DNA of 64,000 nucleotides from Beverwykella pulmonaria. Taxonomy: Eukaryota; Ascomycota; Dothideomycetes; Pleosporales; Melanommataceae. The position numbers and the translations under genes are program-made. The DNA is taken from NCBI GenBank assembly GCA_001599595.1, contig BCHH01000002.1, forward strand, positions 4,023,546 through 4,087,545. The letters are read 5' to 3'. The stretch's first letter is position 1. Every line of letters begins with the position of its first letter. The notes under the pieces are model-generated. The model worked only from the letters and a program-made list of their open reading frames with translations, did not search any database and was not told where the DNA came from. Shown piece after piece: positions 55,101 to 64,000 of this stretch.

Positions 55101-55728
55101 AATCCTGCAGTCGCTTAAGCCGATAGTGGAGACAATTTTCTTTGATTTTCAAGCCACAGACGTAGACAGCCTCCAATCCGTCGTCGACACTATCGTCTGC
55201 GTCTCTCATGCATTCATTCGCAACACAGAATCTCTGAAGTCGCACACGGAACTTCTCCAACGACCGCACATCATCCATACCCTCACATTCCTACTTGAAG
55301 CCATGACGTCCCTTCTGCCGATCCTTGACTATATCAACAGCCGGACCTCTACCTCCTCTGAGAAGCCCGCCATTGTCACCTACCTCGAGCATCTAAGCGT
55401 CTTCGTCGCCCAAATCACGCACGGCATGATTCCACACATTATCCCAATGCCGCCCTCTTTTCCTTCAACCGCGATGCCGAATGTCGAGCTGCTGGCTTTC
55501 ACCACGAAAGACCTCACCACCAGTATCAAAGCGAATTGGAGCGAGAATAATGGCCAGGTCTTCTTTGGCCAGGGTCATGCAAAAAGAGAAGTTGTTGTGG
55601 ACTTGGGAAGTTTAGAGGAAGAGAGAGCGCACACTACACGTGCTGTTGAGACACTCTTGGAAGCCGTAGCGTGCATTTATGAGGATAGATTGAAGGAGAG
55701 GGGGGTTGGAGGCGAGGTCTTTGTATAG
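49135..55728 (+). CDS. MMS22: Mms22/Mus7 DNA-repair protein
   Basis: Scaffold of the cullin Rtt101-Mms1-Mms22 ubiquitin ligase that rescues stalled or damaged replication forks in the nucleus (known from yeasts). A single uninterrupted frame gives 2,197 aa from ATG 49135, whose N-terminus M-S-Q-W-R-I-K-G-Y-V-Q-D-S-D-D-E-E-E matches the family. The first 850 or so residues are acidic, Ser/Pro-rich and probably disordered, with several basic patches (K-R-R-K-L-D). From about residue 910 to the end the chain is mostly helical, the conserved Mus7/Mms22 region, including L-Q-D-L-F-Q-D-F-T-V-E. The final 50 residues are charged and helical. Absence of introns over 6.6 kb is notable here, where most neighbours are split. 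In-frame sequence upstream of the ATG is open but has no earlier ATG. Confidence 0.9.
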   Translation: MSQWRIKGYVQDSDDEEEDLETLSTNTSGRVEDGFVPSNSIPQHHDEQYPSQKEESHNDTEITQDASAEPARLEGADASPRPTTPPIASTTKYIQPQTESPDPLQCLLTRKASDNRRPPVSSLILGESNPFNLDFLSNSSQNDDELSEPPSVNETRLIDEPTSIEDQTPVYTSPTRYVEVQAVIPQSTAIEREHAILRANRALRARKPIQLHPYLLEGERYRREFQSRGIRPVPKIRSPPPKPCHDNPETQEQEFDPENDNPFSSPPDISFSTPIAQRPRKYGLHSNSVHRTASSSSGRKFLSTRPSKARPLPSAKRRKLDRPSTQAPTSLERISGNDVGTMIRDHDVEIPNVEDLWSIPRSPPYSSSPLIEGLGSTRRGATRLPVLASLKNLPTPSNSSSIQGEFQLLVDSESESETGISYQPEKQVPQTILIPSDKSSSGSASSDSESVQSEIEVQRVGRKIKGVLPASWLRLDRQAQERKKAQADARDRTSSALSPEKVEPQRGVAQRIINRSKKLRSTSSPGSRSEGLIVISESEDSENEHIPVYGHTKDIRASSQTASELAAIFDHRYADDSDNMEDDRLHLFTLGCPSRKPKRQSKLTESLGKPRKKIRLSVNGPKVPSGSRRTHIASSRLVGSRRATQGPPALSILDIDQSPSHLNRAVPQFIRLAKRQARRVSNHGRQSPKNKHIRLHTARDTEDASLTLQQWRDGVLKPNPSLGQPKTQHSARQPLADRTNNNQQRAQQLSTSEKISLAGQDAFSETASRAGNIRRRRNLSLGLSVFRRRDDVLNQRVKTPIQPLPLKTTFRKPSLRTAQLEGLESDFSRSHRQVAFERGLQRVDRQFNRDHFQPSRNPQLAKFLADNGSILPPLPSAEDIGEQQPGFVSKKHSIPNRRLIRKSQARRIDVDAREYRQPSEPTLQDLFQDFTVEEPLEQKLSVLQGLGAYGTIYPTNFGVSPLVVGTYFHSNTFVGAGELSQALQTGEVGERDLETFAGYYDVGDDRETVRCGPWNDETYSRIQHILNRVWSPTDIPMEGNDDLEIRVAPGLSGLSKILRTLINYFATSLSFLDTIDRREFTMNLKQMLEALFDKVHQAHLAHDSQKSSTSQSEHQSVRAMTYLLVISMQVRQVARHSVVEPSLQRNLTDLMTNISKVIVPHLIRKGMHELGDFLERNKGYKERENGIQYEQILVESLVVCLQVLTSNNTTGPTFWDLVSHELSLRVENATQITTFESVWASVFTLLPFVEFDTSGVLVVNRRASFEDGNWTFIKILLQRLFALYPATLKAHGSSLNEYVRANLTRCHILLQCWHWRRCEPMLYAIFDFFGRIGLRQLQREESKGSPRFLESLAERPCMNLDPSDISFHIFLKCVALGISGMKEVYAEKKIRSIVSRCTPNHGRDNPKDQSLDQETLDALRNHHDLFCTLYWASPASCRPKLDIIRSLVQHEKSHREACRLNVRAWANLTAFQLSSDEPYTSLQPFALWHKEIMTQTLKQYRLAKTEAEDYLKAVQLDGTSDISARMVRTTIDKNQEQVIATLRDCIAGMQRAIKHSRGAIAVRNLLIDSGIVQLLELVLVDDRRLTAVIRETLAVLREYAALQKRLSTKDDTQLTSEESQDYGDFPDLADLEDAGPLEQPSLDFIQIPLWHLLSNAFGAERTPDDNLLMECVDTWALIAGCQVSSGVRSWAYYVDSFSQVSWDQLRDTEQTRRFRPYFMASLITCDATAYEENRNEFLTALLLCLVDRESILRFQHRLLKAIVLVDISHPLLQNLPFFRDEQTGDFDINYETIRTRRLALISSILANMRAHLHTILLHNDRDQAAEIKRGYATMLKTFMTTMKNNYQQLRQGSIVAGAYVEFVQTLVQFLKQYTPDILPVLPFFTDSIGFPLPAADPTYVVGRLCGYAPKLANPGVAKQLSTFIQTVAQQAASDNQQLYLVNQLSAALCTSEAPSADATVLRSVLLQGIFPAYIEAAFSSVVGMVIAKPILQSLKPIVETIFFDFQATDVDSLQSVVDTIVCVSHAFIRNTESLKSHTELLQRPHIIHTLTFLLEAMTSLLPILDYINSRTSTSSEKPAIVTYLEHLSVFVAQITHGMIPHIIPMPPSFPSTAMPNVELLAFTTKDLTTSIKANWSENNGQVFFGQGHAKREVVVDLGSLEEERAHTTRAVETLLEAVACIYEDRLKERGVGGEVFV

Positions 55729-56102
55729 GACTTCGGATGTGAGATAGAGAGTGTGGAAAGAGAGAGACTCTTTGGAGATGATGCATTTTGGCGTTTGTTT
55801 TTTAATTCTTCTCGGGTTGTCTAGCTATCTAGCAGGAGCGGCATTGTGGGCGTTTCTTGGGTTTTAAAAATGGTTGTTGGGTGAGAAGGTCTCGCATTCT
55901 TTCAATGATACGAGTTGGCATTATGGATTGTATGTTTGGGAGTTCTATATCTGTGAACGTGAGAAGAAGGGTGGCGCTGTGGTAAGGCATGCATGCGCTG
56001 TGAGATATAGAGACTCGATAAAAGAGAAATCGTGTCTAATTTTCAATTCTGGGATTATGCCCTACGCCGTTTTAAAACGCCGCCCATATACCTAGATGAA
56101 GT
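55729..56102. other. Convergent 3' intergenic region
   Basis: Between the ends of the Mms22 (plus) and Tsr1 (minus) genes. T-rich near 55797-55806. Holds both 3' ends; nothing else is seen. Confidence 0.5.
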
Positions 56103-58681
56103 CTACAAATCTGCCATGACATCCTCGCCATTCTTGCCATCTCCACCGTCTTTCGCAATCTCCAAGGACTCCGGCGTCCACGCCTTCACAGCCCTCGGCC
56201 AGACCCTCTTATACAAACTCACAGCCACAGCATCCATGGGATTAATCTTCCCATCAAAAGTAGCCTTAAAGTACCCATGCGTGCCTAAACTCTCCTTGAT
56301 GAATCCGCTCCTACCCCTCTTCGTCCACAGCGGCAAGCTCTTGAACCACCGCACATCGTTATCGTTGAAGAACATGTAGCGCACAGTAACGACTTTCTTG
56401 TTGATCTTCAAGGGGTGGCCCGTGAGAATGACGCGTTTGGCGATTACGCGGTTGAGGGAAGGTGGGAGAGAGGTGCCGGTTGCGATGAGTTGGAGAGGGG
56501 AGGTGCTGGGAGAGGATGAAACAGAGCGTTGGAAGTAGAGGACAGGTACGTTGCCCCAGGTTAAAGGGCCAATGAAGGAGGCGATGGCGGAGCGGCCAGG
56601 GTGCAGGTAGCGGTCGAATTTATGTACGTCGTTGGGGGTGTTGCCTGCTTGGGAGAAGAGCTACAAATTCTGTCAGTGGAGTGCTTGTAGTAGTATGGCT
56701 CGAGTGCAGTGGCTTACGGGATTGACAATTATCCTTCGAGGACCGCACTGAACGATTAACTCGGTCTTGGATCTAAGGGGAGCTCCGTGGTCTGAGCGAA
56801 GCAAGATGCTGTAATTGCAGGCCGTCCGCTTGTGCTCATGTCGGAGTAGAGAAAACAGCGCCATGGGTTGTGATTGGCTTTGCTGGTGCGAGAGTGGTAC
56901 GCCGCGAAGATGGATGTTCACCCGGGTGCCAGGCTTGACACCTCCCGCCCACGCCTCTCTAATGATCCTTGTTGCAGTCCTCTTGTAGTCTGAGATCTCA
57001 AGCAGCCGTGCCCAATCTTCCGGCTCATATGGCTTATCTTCTTCCGTCTCCCAAATGCTGTTCCTTAAGCTCTTTAGTCCACGGTACCGGATGAGACGCT
57101 CTCGGGCGTCTACATTAGGAAGCAGTTCAATCTCGTCTGGGAACTCGAGATCTTCCTCCTCTTCTGTCTTTCTCGATTTCCGGTAAGCAGCAATCTGCTC
57201 GGCCTCATCCTCTGGTGACGGGTCTAGGAACATCTCAGATTGTGGATACTCCGATGGACCGCCCTCGGTCATTGCTCTACCGTCGATGTCCATTCCTTCC
57301 ACTCCATCTGCAGGATCGAAGATTTCGGTCTTCGCTTGCGCAGAAAAGTCATCCTCCTCGAAGTCTTCCAAATCCGAACCAGAATCGGAGACATCGTCAA
57401 TGTACCATGCGCTCTGATACTTGCTCGTTCCCTTGGGTAGTCGCTTCTTCTGTGATGGTGCCTCCATCTCATCTTCATCAGAGAAGTAATGATGATCGTC
57501 GAGAAGCACGCCTTTTCGCTCTGTTGCAGCTACAGACGGAGCGTAGTTTGTGGCATCTTCCATAATGGCCTCCTCTGGTGCTAGCTCTGCGACATCGTCT
57601 TGGTCTTCGCTGGGCCTCTCCAGTACCTCTTCTTTTTCCGAATCTACAATCATGGTATCCTCTTTTGCCTTTTTCCGTTCCAGTGGTGCTGCAGTGATCT
57701 TCTCAACCTGGAAGTCGCCCCAGTCACCCACTTGAATCAGCCTATCGGCTTTGAGACCCTGGCCTCGTACCACGCCAGTCAATATGACTTCGCCGGTACC
57801 ATCTTCGGTCATTGCGCCTTTCCCTCCAGGCCATTTGATGTCTTCGATGAATACGTAGCTCCTCTGTTCTCGCCATCCCACGCCTTTAGTTGTAGTGGTG
57901 CAAATCGATCGCACGAGGTTCGACGAGTCCTGTCGAGAATCGAGTGAAAAGACGCGCTCAGTCGACGGAAGCCAGTGTGTGATGTATGATTTCAAAGACG
58001 ACAACACTTGCGGTCTCCGTTTTGCCGGCTCGATAGTGTCGAGACCCTGGACCATTGTAAAACAGTTGGACACACCCTGGCTCTCAATTGCCTTGAGTAT
58101 CAATTCGCCCTCTTGATCGACCTCCTCTTGGCTCGAGAGCACGAAAACCACGTAGTCGGCGACCCGACACGCATCTAAGGATGCTACAAGATCGCGCTTG
58201 ACCACCAGGTATTGTACGTTCTGCTTAAATCGCTCAATACGCGCACGCACCCAGCCGACTTCGGGCACTTCCTCTTCCACATCCAGGCTCGAGTTCAAGC
58301 TTCGGACTGCTGAGGCAGAAGAAACATCCCCACAGAGCGGTATAACGGCAACGATCCTCGGCGCACCATCTTTCCCGGAAAATACATTTGTCGCTCGTGC
58401 GTGTTCCTGGTCTTTGGTGCTGCGCAATTGCTTCGCTCGGTTTCGGCGGTCGAGTTTAGACATGACTTGTTGATGTGCGGTTTTACGGCTCCCTCGTTCG
58501 AAACTCTCTACCTTGCCTACATTGTATCGCGTTAGAGAAGTTGTCACCAGGGACATGAAAAGAGCCACCTACCCTTCGACTTCTCCTTCAACGAACTCTT
58601 GGTCGCATGGCGGGACTTGAACGACTTCTGGGACTGCTTCGTCGTGCTCCGATGGTGGTGCTGGCCGGTCAGAGGGGCCAT
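56103..58681 (-). CDS. TSR1: Ribosome biogenesis protein Tsr1
   Basis: GTPase-like but inactive factor that caps late pre-40S particles during 18S rRNA maturation. Exons, high to low: 58681-58573, 58516-56718 and 56660-56103, with GT-AG introns of 56 and 57 nt, give 821 aa. It starts M-A-P-L-T-G-Q-H-H-H-R, then K-G-K-V-E-S-F-E-R across the first splice, then V-M-S-K-L-D-R-R-N-R-A-K-Q. The G-domain-like part lacks a canonical P-loop (V-I-P-L-C-G-D-V), as expected for Tsr1. An AARP2CN segment follows (R-S-Y-V-F-I-E-D-I), then an acidic insert and the C-terminal domain (G-V-K-P-G-T-R-V-N-I-H-L, W-G-N-V-P-V-L-Y-F, F-N-D-N-D-V-R-W-F, G-Y-F-K-A-T-F-D-G). It converges on the Mms22 gene. Confidence 0.95.
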
Positions 58682-59556
58682 ATTTCCGCCTGCCTTGAAT
58701 CTGAACGGAAGAGCCACTTTGACGTGCAATGGCCACTGAATGTGAAAATGATTGCGGCTTTGGAGGGGCAACAAAAACCATAATTTTTGTGGGCTTATCG
58801 ATAGAACTCTTGGCGCATATTTCGGCTCTTGGTCCGTGCTCGCTCGACATTCACTTCAATGTCGCATTGCTTTCCTTGATCACTCAGTCCTTCACTCTAC
58901 CCACTGTCATTGCGAGTCCTTCTTCAAAAATGGTTTCACTCAAAGTGTACACTCAAATTTACTGCGCGTTCCCATGTTCGAAGAAAATAATCATGGTGGT
59001 ATTCAGAGACAGGCAGAGAACAAAACCACGAGCTTTGCCTTACTAGCCGTGCTTTTATACCCTCTAGAGAACTCCCTAACAGAACCTTGCTATTCATCTC
59101 GGTGTATGTAGTATACGCGATGCATCTCAGAAGGCGACATGAAATGAGAGTGCGGCAGCTCGGTAACCCGCAGTGTACAGTTGAAGGGGTTATTCCCAAA
59201 GTGTAAACTTCAATTGAGCTTCTCTTCCATTTGCTTTCTTTTGGTATGCTATTCACTGCATTGTAAGCTTGATGTAATCTGGTAGGCATCCTTGTGGCCA
59301 GCGTTTGATCTATTTTGTATTTCGGACTACCTGACCTCTTTAGTACTGTTAATTATTACGAGACTCCGTATTTGGGAGGAGCGACACAACAATATTCTTC
59401 AATTTACAAAGCAGCTTACTCATTAGCGCAGCAAGTGTGCGGCACAACAATTCACATTTCTTCTATTGGCTACTTTAACATTTGACACCACCCTCCGCAA
59501 CTGCTTTCACTCTCTATTTGTGTCTACACGCTCTCTATCTTCAGGGTCTTCCTAAT
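58682..59556. other. Divergent intergenic region
   Basis: Between Tsr1 (minus) and the APH-fold gene (plus). It must contain both promoters. Short open frames only; nothing else is seen. Confidence 0.5.
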
Positions 59557-60512
59557 ATGGCCTCGTACCTGCAATTCCCTCAGGGGGACCTTCCGGACGG
59601 CTCACGAACGCAAATGGATTTCCTCGACTCCTCGTGGTTCCAGACATACGGCCAAACCCGTGTGTTTCCTTCTCCAGAAGAAGTCAGAGCTCGCTCGAAC
59701 AGAGTAACCCCTCACGCAGCGAAGTTTGAAGAGCTTAATCTTGCTGTTAAATTCGGCAGCACCACTTCTACCTCAGAGGCTGTCTGTCTTTGGGCGATTC
59801 GGAAATTCCTTCACAATGAAGTACCGGTCCCTGAAGTGTACGGATGGAAAGTTGTTGGGAGAGATGTTTTTATCTACATGCAGCTCGTCCATGGTCCTAC
59901 GCTCCAGGAACAATGGGGGTCTTTGGACCATTCGGATAGACAGACGGTGTGTAATGATCTCCGAATTATAATGTCTCGGCTTCATTCACTTAGGCAGAGT
60001 CAGTCGGAGCAAGTTATTGGTGAGTGGTTCGTCTCGGGCAAGTTAGCTTTTTTTAAAAAAACCTCTCTAATAGTTGACCAGGTTCAATTAGCCATGGCCC
60101 TCCCCTGGATCGCACAATAGATTGCAAACCATCTATAAGGCCATTTCCCACTATTTCCGCTTTCCACGACTGGCTTTCTTGGTTGTGGCGCCGTCACGCA
60201 CCCGACCCCCAAGCGGTTCCAGACCCCTGGAGGCAGTTACTTCCAGACAGCGACCCTATAACCTTCACTCATGCCGATCTCCATCGAAGCAACATTATTG
60301 TCACCCCCACTAGTCCTACTAGAGTTGCTGCAATAATTGACTGGGAGCAGGCGGGCTGGTACCCAGCCTATTGGGATTACTGCAAAGCCAATCACACCGT
60401 CTTCGAGTCGGAAGATTGGCGAAGGGAGGGATGGCTTGATTCGATTTTGCAGCCATACCCAGATGCCTGGGAAGCTTTCCAATTCTATACTGGGGCACTT
60501 GGATCATTGTAA
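59557..60512 (+). CDS. Aminoglycoside-phosphotransferase-fold (APH) family protein
   Basis: Kinase-like protein of the APH/choline-kinase fold; the substrate is unknown, and most fungal members are uncharacterised. Exons 59557-60019 and 60082-60512, with a 62-nt GT-AG intron, give 297 aa. The start M-A-S-Y-L-Q-F-P was chosen as first ATG. A hinge-like region reads F-I-Y-M-Q-L-V-H-G-P-T-L-Q-E-Q-W. The catalytic loop is H-A-D-L-H-R-S-N-I-I-V (Brenner-type H-x-D-x-x-x-x-N). The metal-binding Asp lies in I-I-D-W-E-Q-A-G-W-Y-P. A typical catalytic Lys near residue 70 (L-A-V-K-F-G) is present. The C-terminus W-E-A-F-Q-F-Y matches the family. There is no resistance-gene context; this is a common expanded family in ascomycetes. 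Confidence 0.9.
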
Positions 60513-60913
60513 TCTGTGGGCAAAGGTTAAGACAAACTCCACAGATATATTTCAAAGCACAGGATTAGGTGCTATCTAGCAAAGCGCAAGGGATTTTATC
60601 CGTTCAACAGACATGATACAGCATGTGGGGATAGATAACGAGCATATAACTAGACAAACAATAGGATAGCAACAGTGACAACAGGAAAATGACTTAAGTA
60701 AAGATGCCAGAGATAGAGGAGGCGGAAATGTCCTAGCTCGTGCGTTCATCAACCAAGGACTAGTCCCCCAAAATAAACCCCAACAAAGACAATAGAACAA
60801 AACAGAATAGCGTGTGCCAAGTTTGCGCGCATCCGCAGTGCCCCATCGCTAGTGAATGTCAGCACGACTACAGACTATGAGGGCTCGCGGGGTAGCTTAC
60901 TGTGTTTGATCAA
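60513..60913. other. Convergent 3' intergenic region
   Basis: Between the APH-fold gene (plus) and the small pseudogene (minus). Nothing else is seen. Confidence 0.45.
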
Positions 60914-61644
60914 CTATTGCCATTCCCACTTGGCTCCGTCCCAACGTCTATATTTTTGGTGACCCCTGTCCCAGATCCATGCACCAGATGACGCAGCTGG
61001 TTGCTGCACAGCCTGCTGCTGAGAACATGATTGCTGAGCGGCCAGTGGTTGCAGAGCCAATTGCTGAAAGGCCAATTGCTGAAAGGCCAATTGCTGAGCA
61101 ACCGGTCGCGGGCGAGCAGTCAAACTAATGCCATGACTGGGCGGATCTCGTTTGGACTGGACAATGTTTAATGCCGAACTGTCAATATCGTTGATGGCAA
61201 TAAGGCGGTGAACAAAGTCCGTAGTCCACTCCTGGCACCGGCGGTTAGTCGTCTACGCTAATTAGCAGGCTGATAAGAACATGGAGCGCAGCATACGTCG
61301 TTGACTGGAACCAAGAAATTCGCGCTTGCTCAAGGCGGTTGAATCTGAGTTGCCACTTGTTCGAGGTTTCCTCTTGCTGTGCTGTCCTCTGATCTTTTGC
61401 CAGTCCAATTGTGAACATGTTGCGCATCAATCTGTCCGATTGCGAACATGGTGTGTGGGTTCTGAGTTAATTGTGGGCTGTACTTCCTTTCAAACTTGAG
61501 CTGGAATCCCGCCATTGGAGCTCCAACAATATGAATGACAGTTCCATATAGATCGCCCTCGCTGTATATGACCATGATCGCAAAGTGAGCGCGCTAGCTG
61601 GGTGTTCCGCAATAGATGACCGAAAAAATGGTACGAGTAGACAT
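60914..61644 (-). pseudogene. Small fungal gene with two internal stops
   Basis: The family has no function known to me. Exons, high to low: 61644-61297 and 61252-60914, with a 44-nt GT-AG intron, would give about 228 aa. It starts M-S-T-R-T-I-F-S-V-I-Y-C-G-T-P and continues R-A-H-F-A-I-M-V-I-Y, then I-H-I-V-G-A-P-M-A-G-F. The second exon reads N-R-R-C-Q-E-W-T-T-D-F-V-H-R-L, then a Q-Q-L-A-F pentapeptide repeat, and ends D-G-A-K-W-E-W-Q. Two in-frame stops interrupt exon 1: TAG at 61596-61594 and TGA at 61332-61330. Each could come from one C-to-T change (CAG to TAG, CGA to TGA). Because frame and splice are otherwise kept, the loss looks recent, or the stops are sequence errors. A 15-bp repeat (ggccaattgctgaaa) underlies the pentapeptides near 61069-61094. 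Confidence 0.65.
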
Positions 61645-62439
61645 CTTGGATGTTATTTGCTGGTAGTGGATAGATGGGAGGGATTATGATACAAGACTAG
61701 AAAAGAGTCAAAGAATAGTGAAAAATGATGTGTTGGGGAACGTTGGATTCTAATGTCAAAGTAGATGCTTTAGGAATTATGTATTGGGACTCAGCATAAG
61801 GGAGTCCAGCCCTTTTTATCCTCAGTATTCAACCTTTCGTTCATAGCCTTTCCAGTCTGACATAGCCGGAAATCTGCTGTGCTGCTTTTGCCAGCTGCTA
61901 TCAAATCTAGGTCAAAAGGCTCTTTCCTGCTTGTAGCCATGTACGCATTCCTGTTGACGTTCAATTAGTTCTTGCTGTAACATCTTAACTGTGCACCACG
62001 TAGGGGAAACGCGAATCAGACCGTACAAGAAGAAAAGCAAACACTAACTAACCAGAAAACTTCCTTTTTTCTAGTTGTCTTTTCCAAAAGTATAGAACGA
62101 CTTACCCCAATGAATTCTTGTGGGAAGCAGAAACGATCAGGTTAGCTGTATGAGAACCTGGCGTACCTGACAGAGTGATTCCGTTGCTCTTGAAATATTG
62201 TCTCTTCTGACTCGTTCGGAATACTGTGAAGTTGAGTGAAAAGGGGTTCGCTAAGCCAGGCAATCTCACTAATTGCCACCACGTGACTCCGCGCCATTCT
62301 GAACGCGAGCCTTTCAAAACCCTGGCGTTCCCCGCTTCGCTTCATCACCCACACCAACGCCCAACGCCAACCCCACCCAACGCAGACCGCGTGTCCGTTT
62401 CTTTTGAGATTTTAGTAGAAGAAGACAAGTGTTGCCAAT
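61645..62439. other. Divergent intergenic region
   Basis: Between the pseudogene (minus) and RAD7 (plus). Contains the RAD7 promoter and leader. Short minus-strand frames (62102-62357) have no motif. Nothing else is seen. Confidence 0.45.
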
Positions 62440-64000
62440 ATGTGAGTTGTCCATATATTAGATCGTCGAATGACAGCTAATCCGGTGGCAAAAGGTCTGG
62501 TAGACGCGGAAGGAATGCTGGGATTCGGGGGCCGCACTCTGCGCTGACGGACTTTTTAGCGGTACGTTACTTTGTGTTTCACTGTCAGCTTCGATTTCAC
62601 ATTGGTAGAATTTGAAGATGCGAAGCGTACATGATCTTGACATCGCGAACGACAACACTTGATTGCATCGTCGCAAGAAGAGGTTGTTGCATCAGCGTCG
62701 ATTTCCTTCTTAGAGAGATGCTGCTGACGAATTCTATTTCAGGCCAACAACATCTCTGCGCAAGAAATTCGCGATTCCTACCGCCTACGTCGCGAGCAAG
62801 CTGAAGCTGCCGAAGCCGCCGAGGCTGCTGTAAATGGAGAGGGACCCTCTGGGCAAGCAACAAACGACGACAACGAAGAACAGGAAGACGAGGACGATGA
62901 GGCGGCACAAGCAGAGTCCTCTGCCATGGCAGCAGAACGCTCTCGCAAGCGCAAGCGAGCCCAGGAAGAAACCATTGCCAAAATCAAGAAGGGCAAGGTG
63001 AACAAGAAGAAGGCCGCGGCGAAGAAAAAGGCCGGCTTAGATGATGATTCCGACTTCGAGATAGCAGAGATGTACAAAAAATCAAAGCCCCTGCCTGGGC
63101 AATTGGAGAATTGCGAACTCTGCGAGAAGCGGTTCACCGTTACGGCATACAGCAAGGCTGGACCTGATGGCGGTTTGCTCTGCACGCCTTGTGGGAAGGA
63201 GATGGCAAAAGAGGCCAAGGCTACTGAGAAAGCGAACAAGCCAGTCGTCCGCAAGGCTCGAAGAAAGATTGAGAGCAACCGTCTTGACGGACTCACCACT
63301 CGTGGCTCCAAGACGCTGCAGCAGCTTTGCATCGAAAAGCTCGCAAAACATTCTGAAGACATCGATGAGTTTGGCGAAATGCCAGAAGCTATCATGAATC
63401 GTTTGAGCGAGATCTTTGGAAAGAAGCGGGCTATGAACTCTACGACGTTCAAGTTGTTCTTGCAGCCTGACTTAGACAAACTCGCTATCCACGAGGCTGC
63501 CTACCTCGAGACGGAGGACTTCGACCAGATCTTTGCCGTCATCCCTACGATCAAGAAACTCTCCCTTCGCAACTGCTGCCAGTTCAAGGATTCCAACATG
63601 GAGTACATGATCGAGAAAGCGAAATCACTCGTCGATCTGGAGCTGCGAGGCGCCAACCTCGTTTCGAACGATATCTGGATCAACTTCTTCATCGCCCGCG
63701 GTGGTGACCTTAGGTCCTTGAAGCTCGAATGGCTCGACGCCGCCTTCAATGATCAAGCTGTCGAGGCCCTGTCAACATTCTGTCCCAACCTCGAGCGACT
63801 AAAGTTGGAGCGCTGCAAGCAGCTCGGTGTAGACTCCATTGATGCCATTGCCCGCCTCGAGCACCTAGAACATCTCACCCTCAAGTTCTGCAGTGAAGTG
63901 CCCCGCGAGCGCCTCATCAACCTCATCGGTAACGTAGGCCCCAAGCTCCGCACGCTTTGTCTGGAGAACTTCCTCGACGCTACCAACGAGCCCGACGACG
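62440..64000 (+). CDS. RAD7: DNA repair protein Rad7, 5' part, runs off window
   Basis: Damage-recognition factor of global-genome nucleotide excision repair, acting with Rad16 (and Abf1 in yeast) at non-transcribed DNA. Exons are 62440-62441 (AT of the start codon), 62495-62561, and 62743 to the window edge, where the frame is still open. At least 442 residues are present. After splicing it begins M-S-G-R-R-G-R-N-A-G-I-R-G-P-H-S-A-L-T-D-F, the conserved Rad7 N-terminus. A charged region rich in Glu/Lys follows, then two C-x-x-C pairs (C-E-L-C, C-T-P-C) flanking about 22 residues, as in filamentous fungal Rad7. Leucine-rich repeats then start (I-K-K-L-S-L-R-N-C-C, L-V-D-L-E-L-R-G-A, L-E-R-L-K-L-E-R-C). 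The second intron is long (181 nt). The 3' end lies beyond 64000. Confidence 0.93.
62442..62494 (+). other. Intron splitting the RAD7 start codon
   Basis: A 53-nt GT-AG intron (donor gtgagt, acceptor caaaag) lies between AT at 62440-62441 and G at 62495. In the RAD7 frame the sequence just upstream of the acceptor contains TAA and no ATG, so the conserved N-terminus has no start without this splice. A CTAAT/TGAC branch-like motif precedes the acceptor. Confidence 0.75.

Noticed and set aside
62778..63479. 233-codon minus-strand ORF
   Set aside because: Antisense to the third exon of RAD7.

Overview
This window is nuclear DNA of a filamentous ascomycete (Pezizomycotina; the gene set suggests Dothideomycetes, but the class is an inference). 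Genes are split by introns of about 45-80 nt with GTRNGY donors and CTNAC-like branch sites. The proteins are typical fungal orthologues: RPS6, RPB3, Tsr1, Rad7, Mms22/Mus7, Bet4 and the mitochondrial dicarboxylate carrier. I assembled exon structures by hand, so most coding features below are spliced, and each entry lists its exon coordinates.

Layout. 0.3-5.6 kb carries an HMG-box regulator and a membrane-anchored alpha/beta hydrolase. 5.6-18.4 kb is gene-poor and looks accessory. It holds tandem and degenerate repeats, one small Cys-rich ORF, and a broken patatin / NB-ARC / TPR gene, a fungal NLR-type immune or incompatibility receptor with three reading-frame shifts. 18.4-23.1 kb has PRPP synthetase and an unrecognised coiled-coil protein on the minus strand, with a short inverted-repeat element upstream of the first. 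23.1-28.8 kb has no supportable gene.

From 28.8 to 64 kb the window is a dense housekeeping block: mitochondrial PheRS, dicarboxylate carrier, PPIL1-type cyclophilin, ASC-1/TRIP4 homologue, O-methyltransferase, RPS6, calcipressin, RPB3, mitochondrial GrpE, a PrpF-like protein, Rab geranylgeranyl transferase alpha, a small unknown protein, Mms22, Tsr1, an APH-fold protein, a small pseudogene and the 5' part of RAD7. Four pairs are head to head with under about 230 bp between start codons, suggesting shared promoters.

Functional themes are mitochondrial biology (PheRS, carrier, GrpE), ribosome production (RPS6, Tsr1), DNA damage tolerance (Mms22, Rad7) and transcription (RPB3, HMG box, ASC-1). 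The most notable findings are the decayed NLR, a 5-nt microexon in the carrier gene, a RAD7 start codon split by an intron, an inverted-repeat element with nested arms, and an array of degenerate repeats with a period near 166 bp. No prokaryotic, viral, CRISPR, tRNA or rRNA feature was found.
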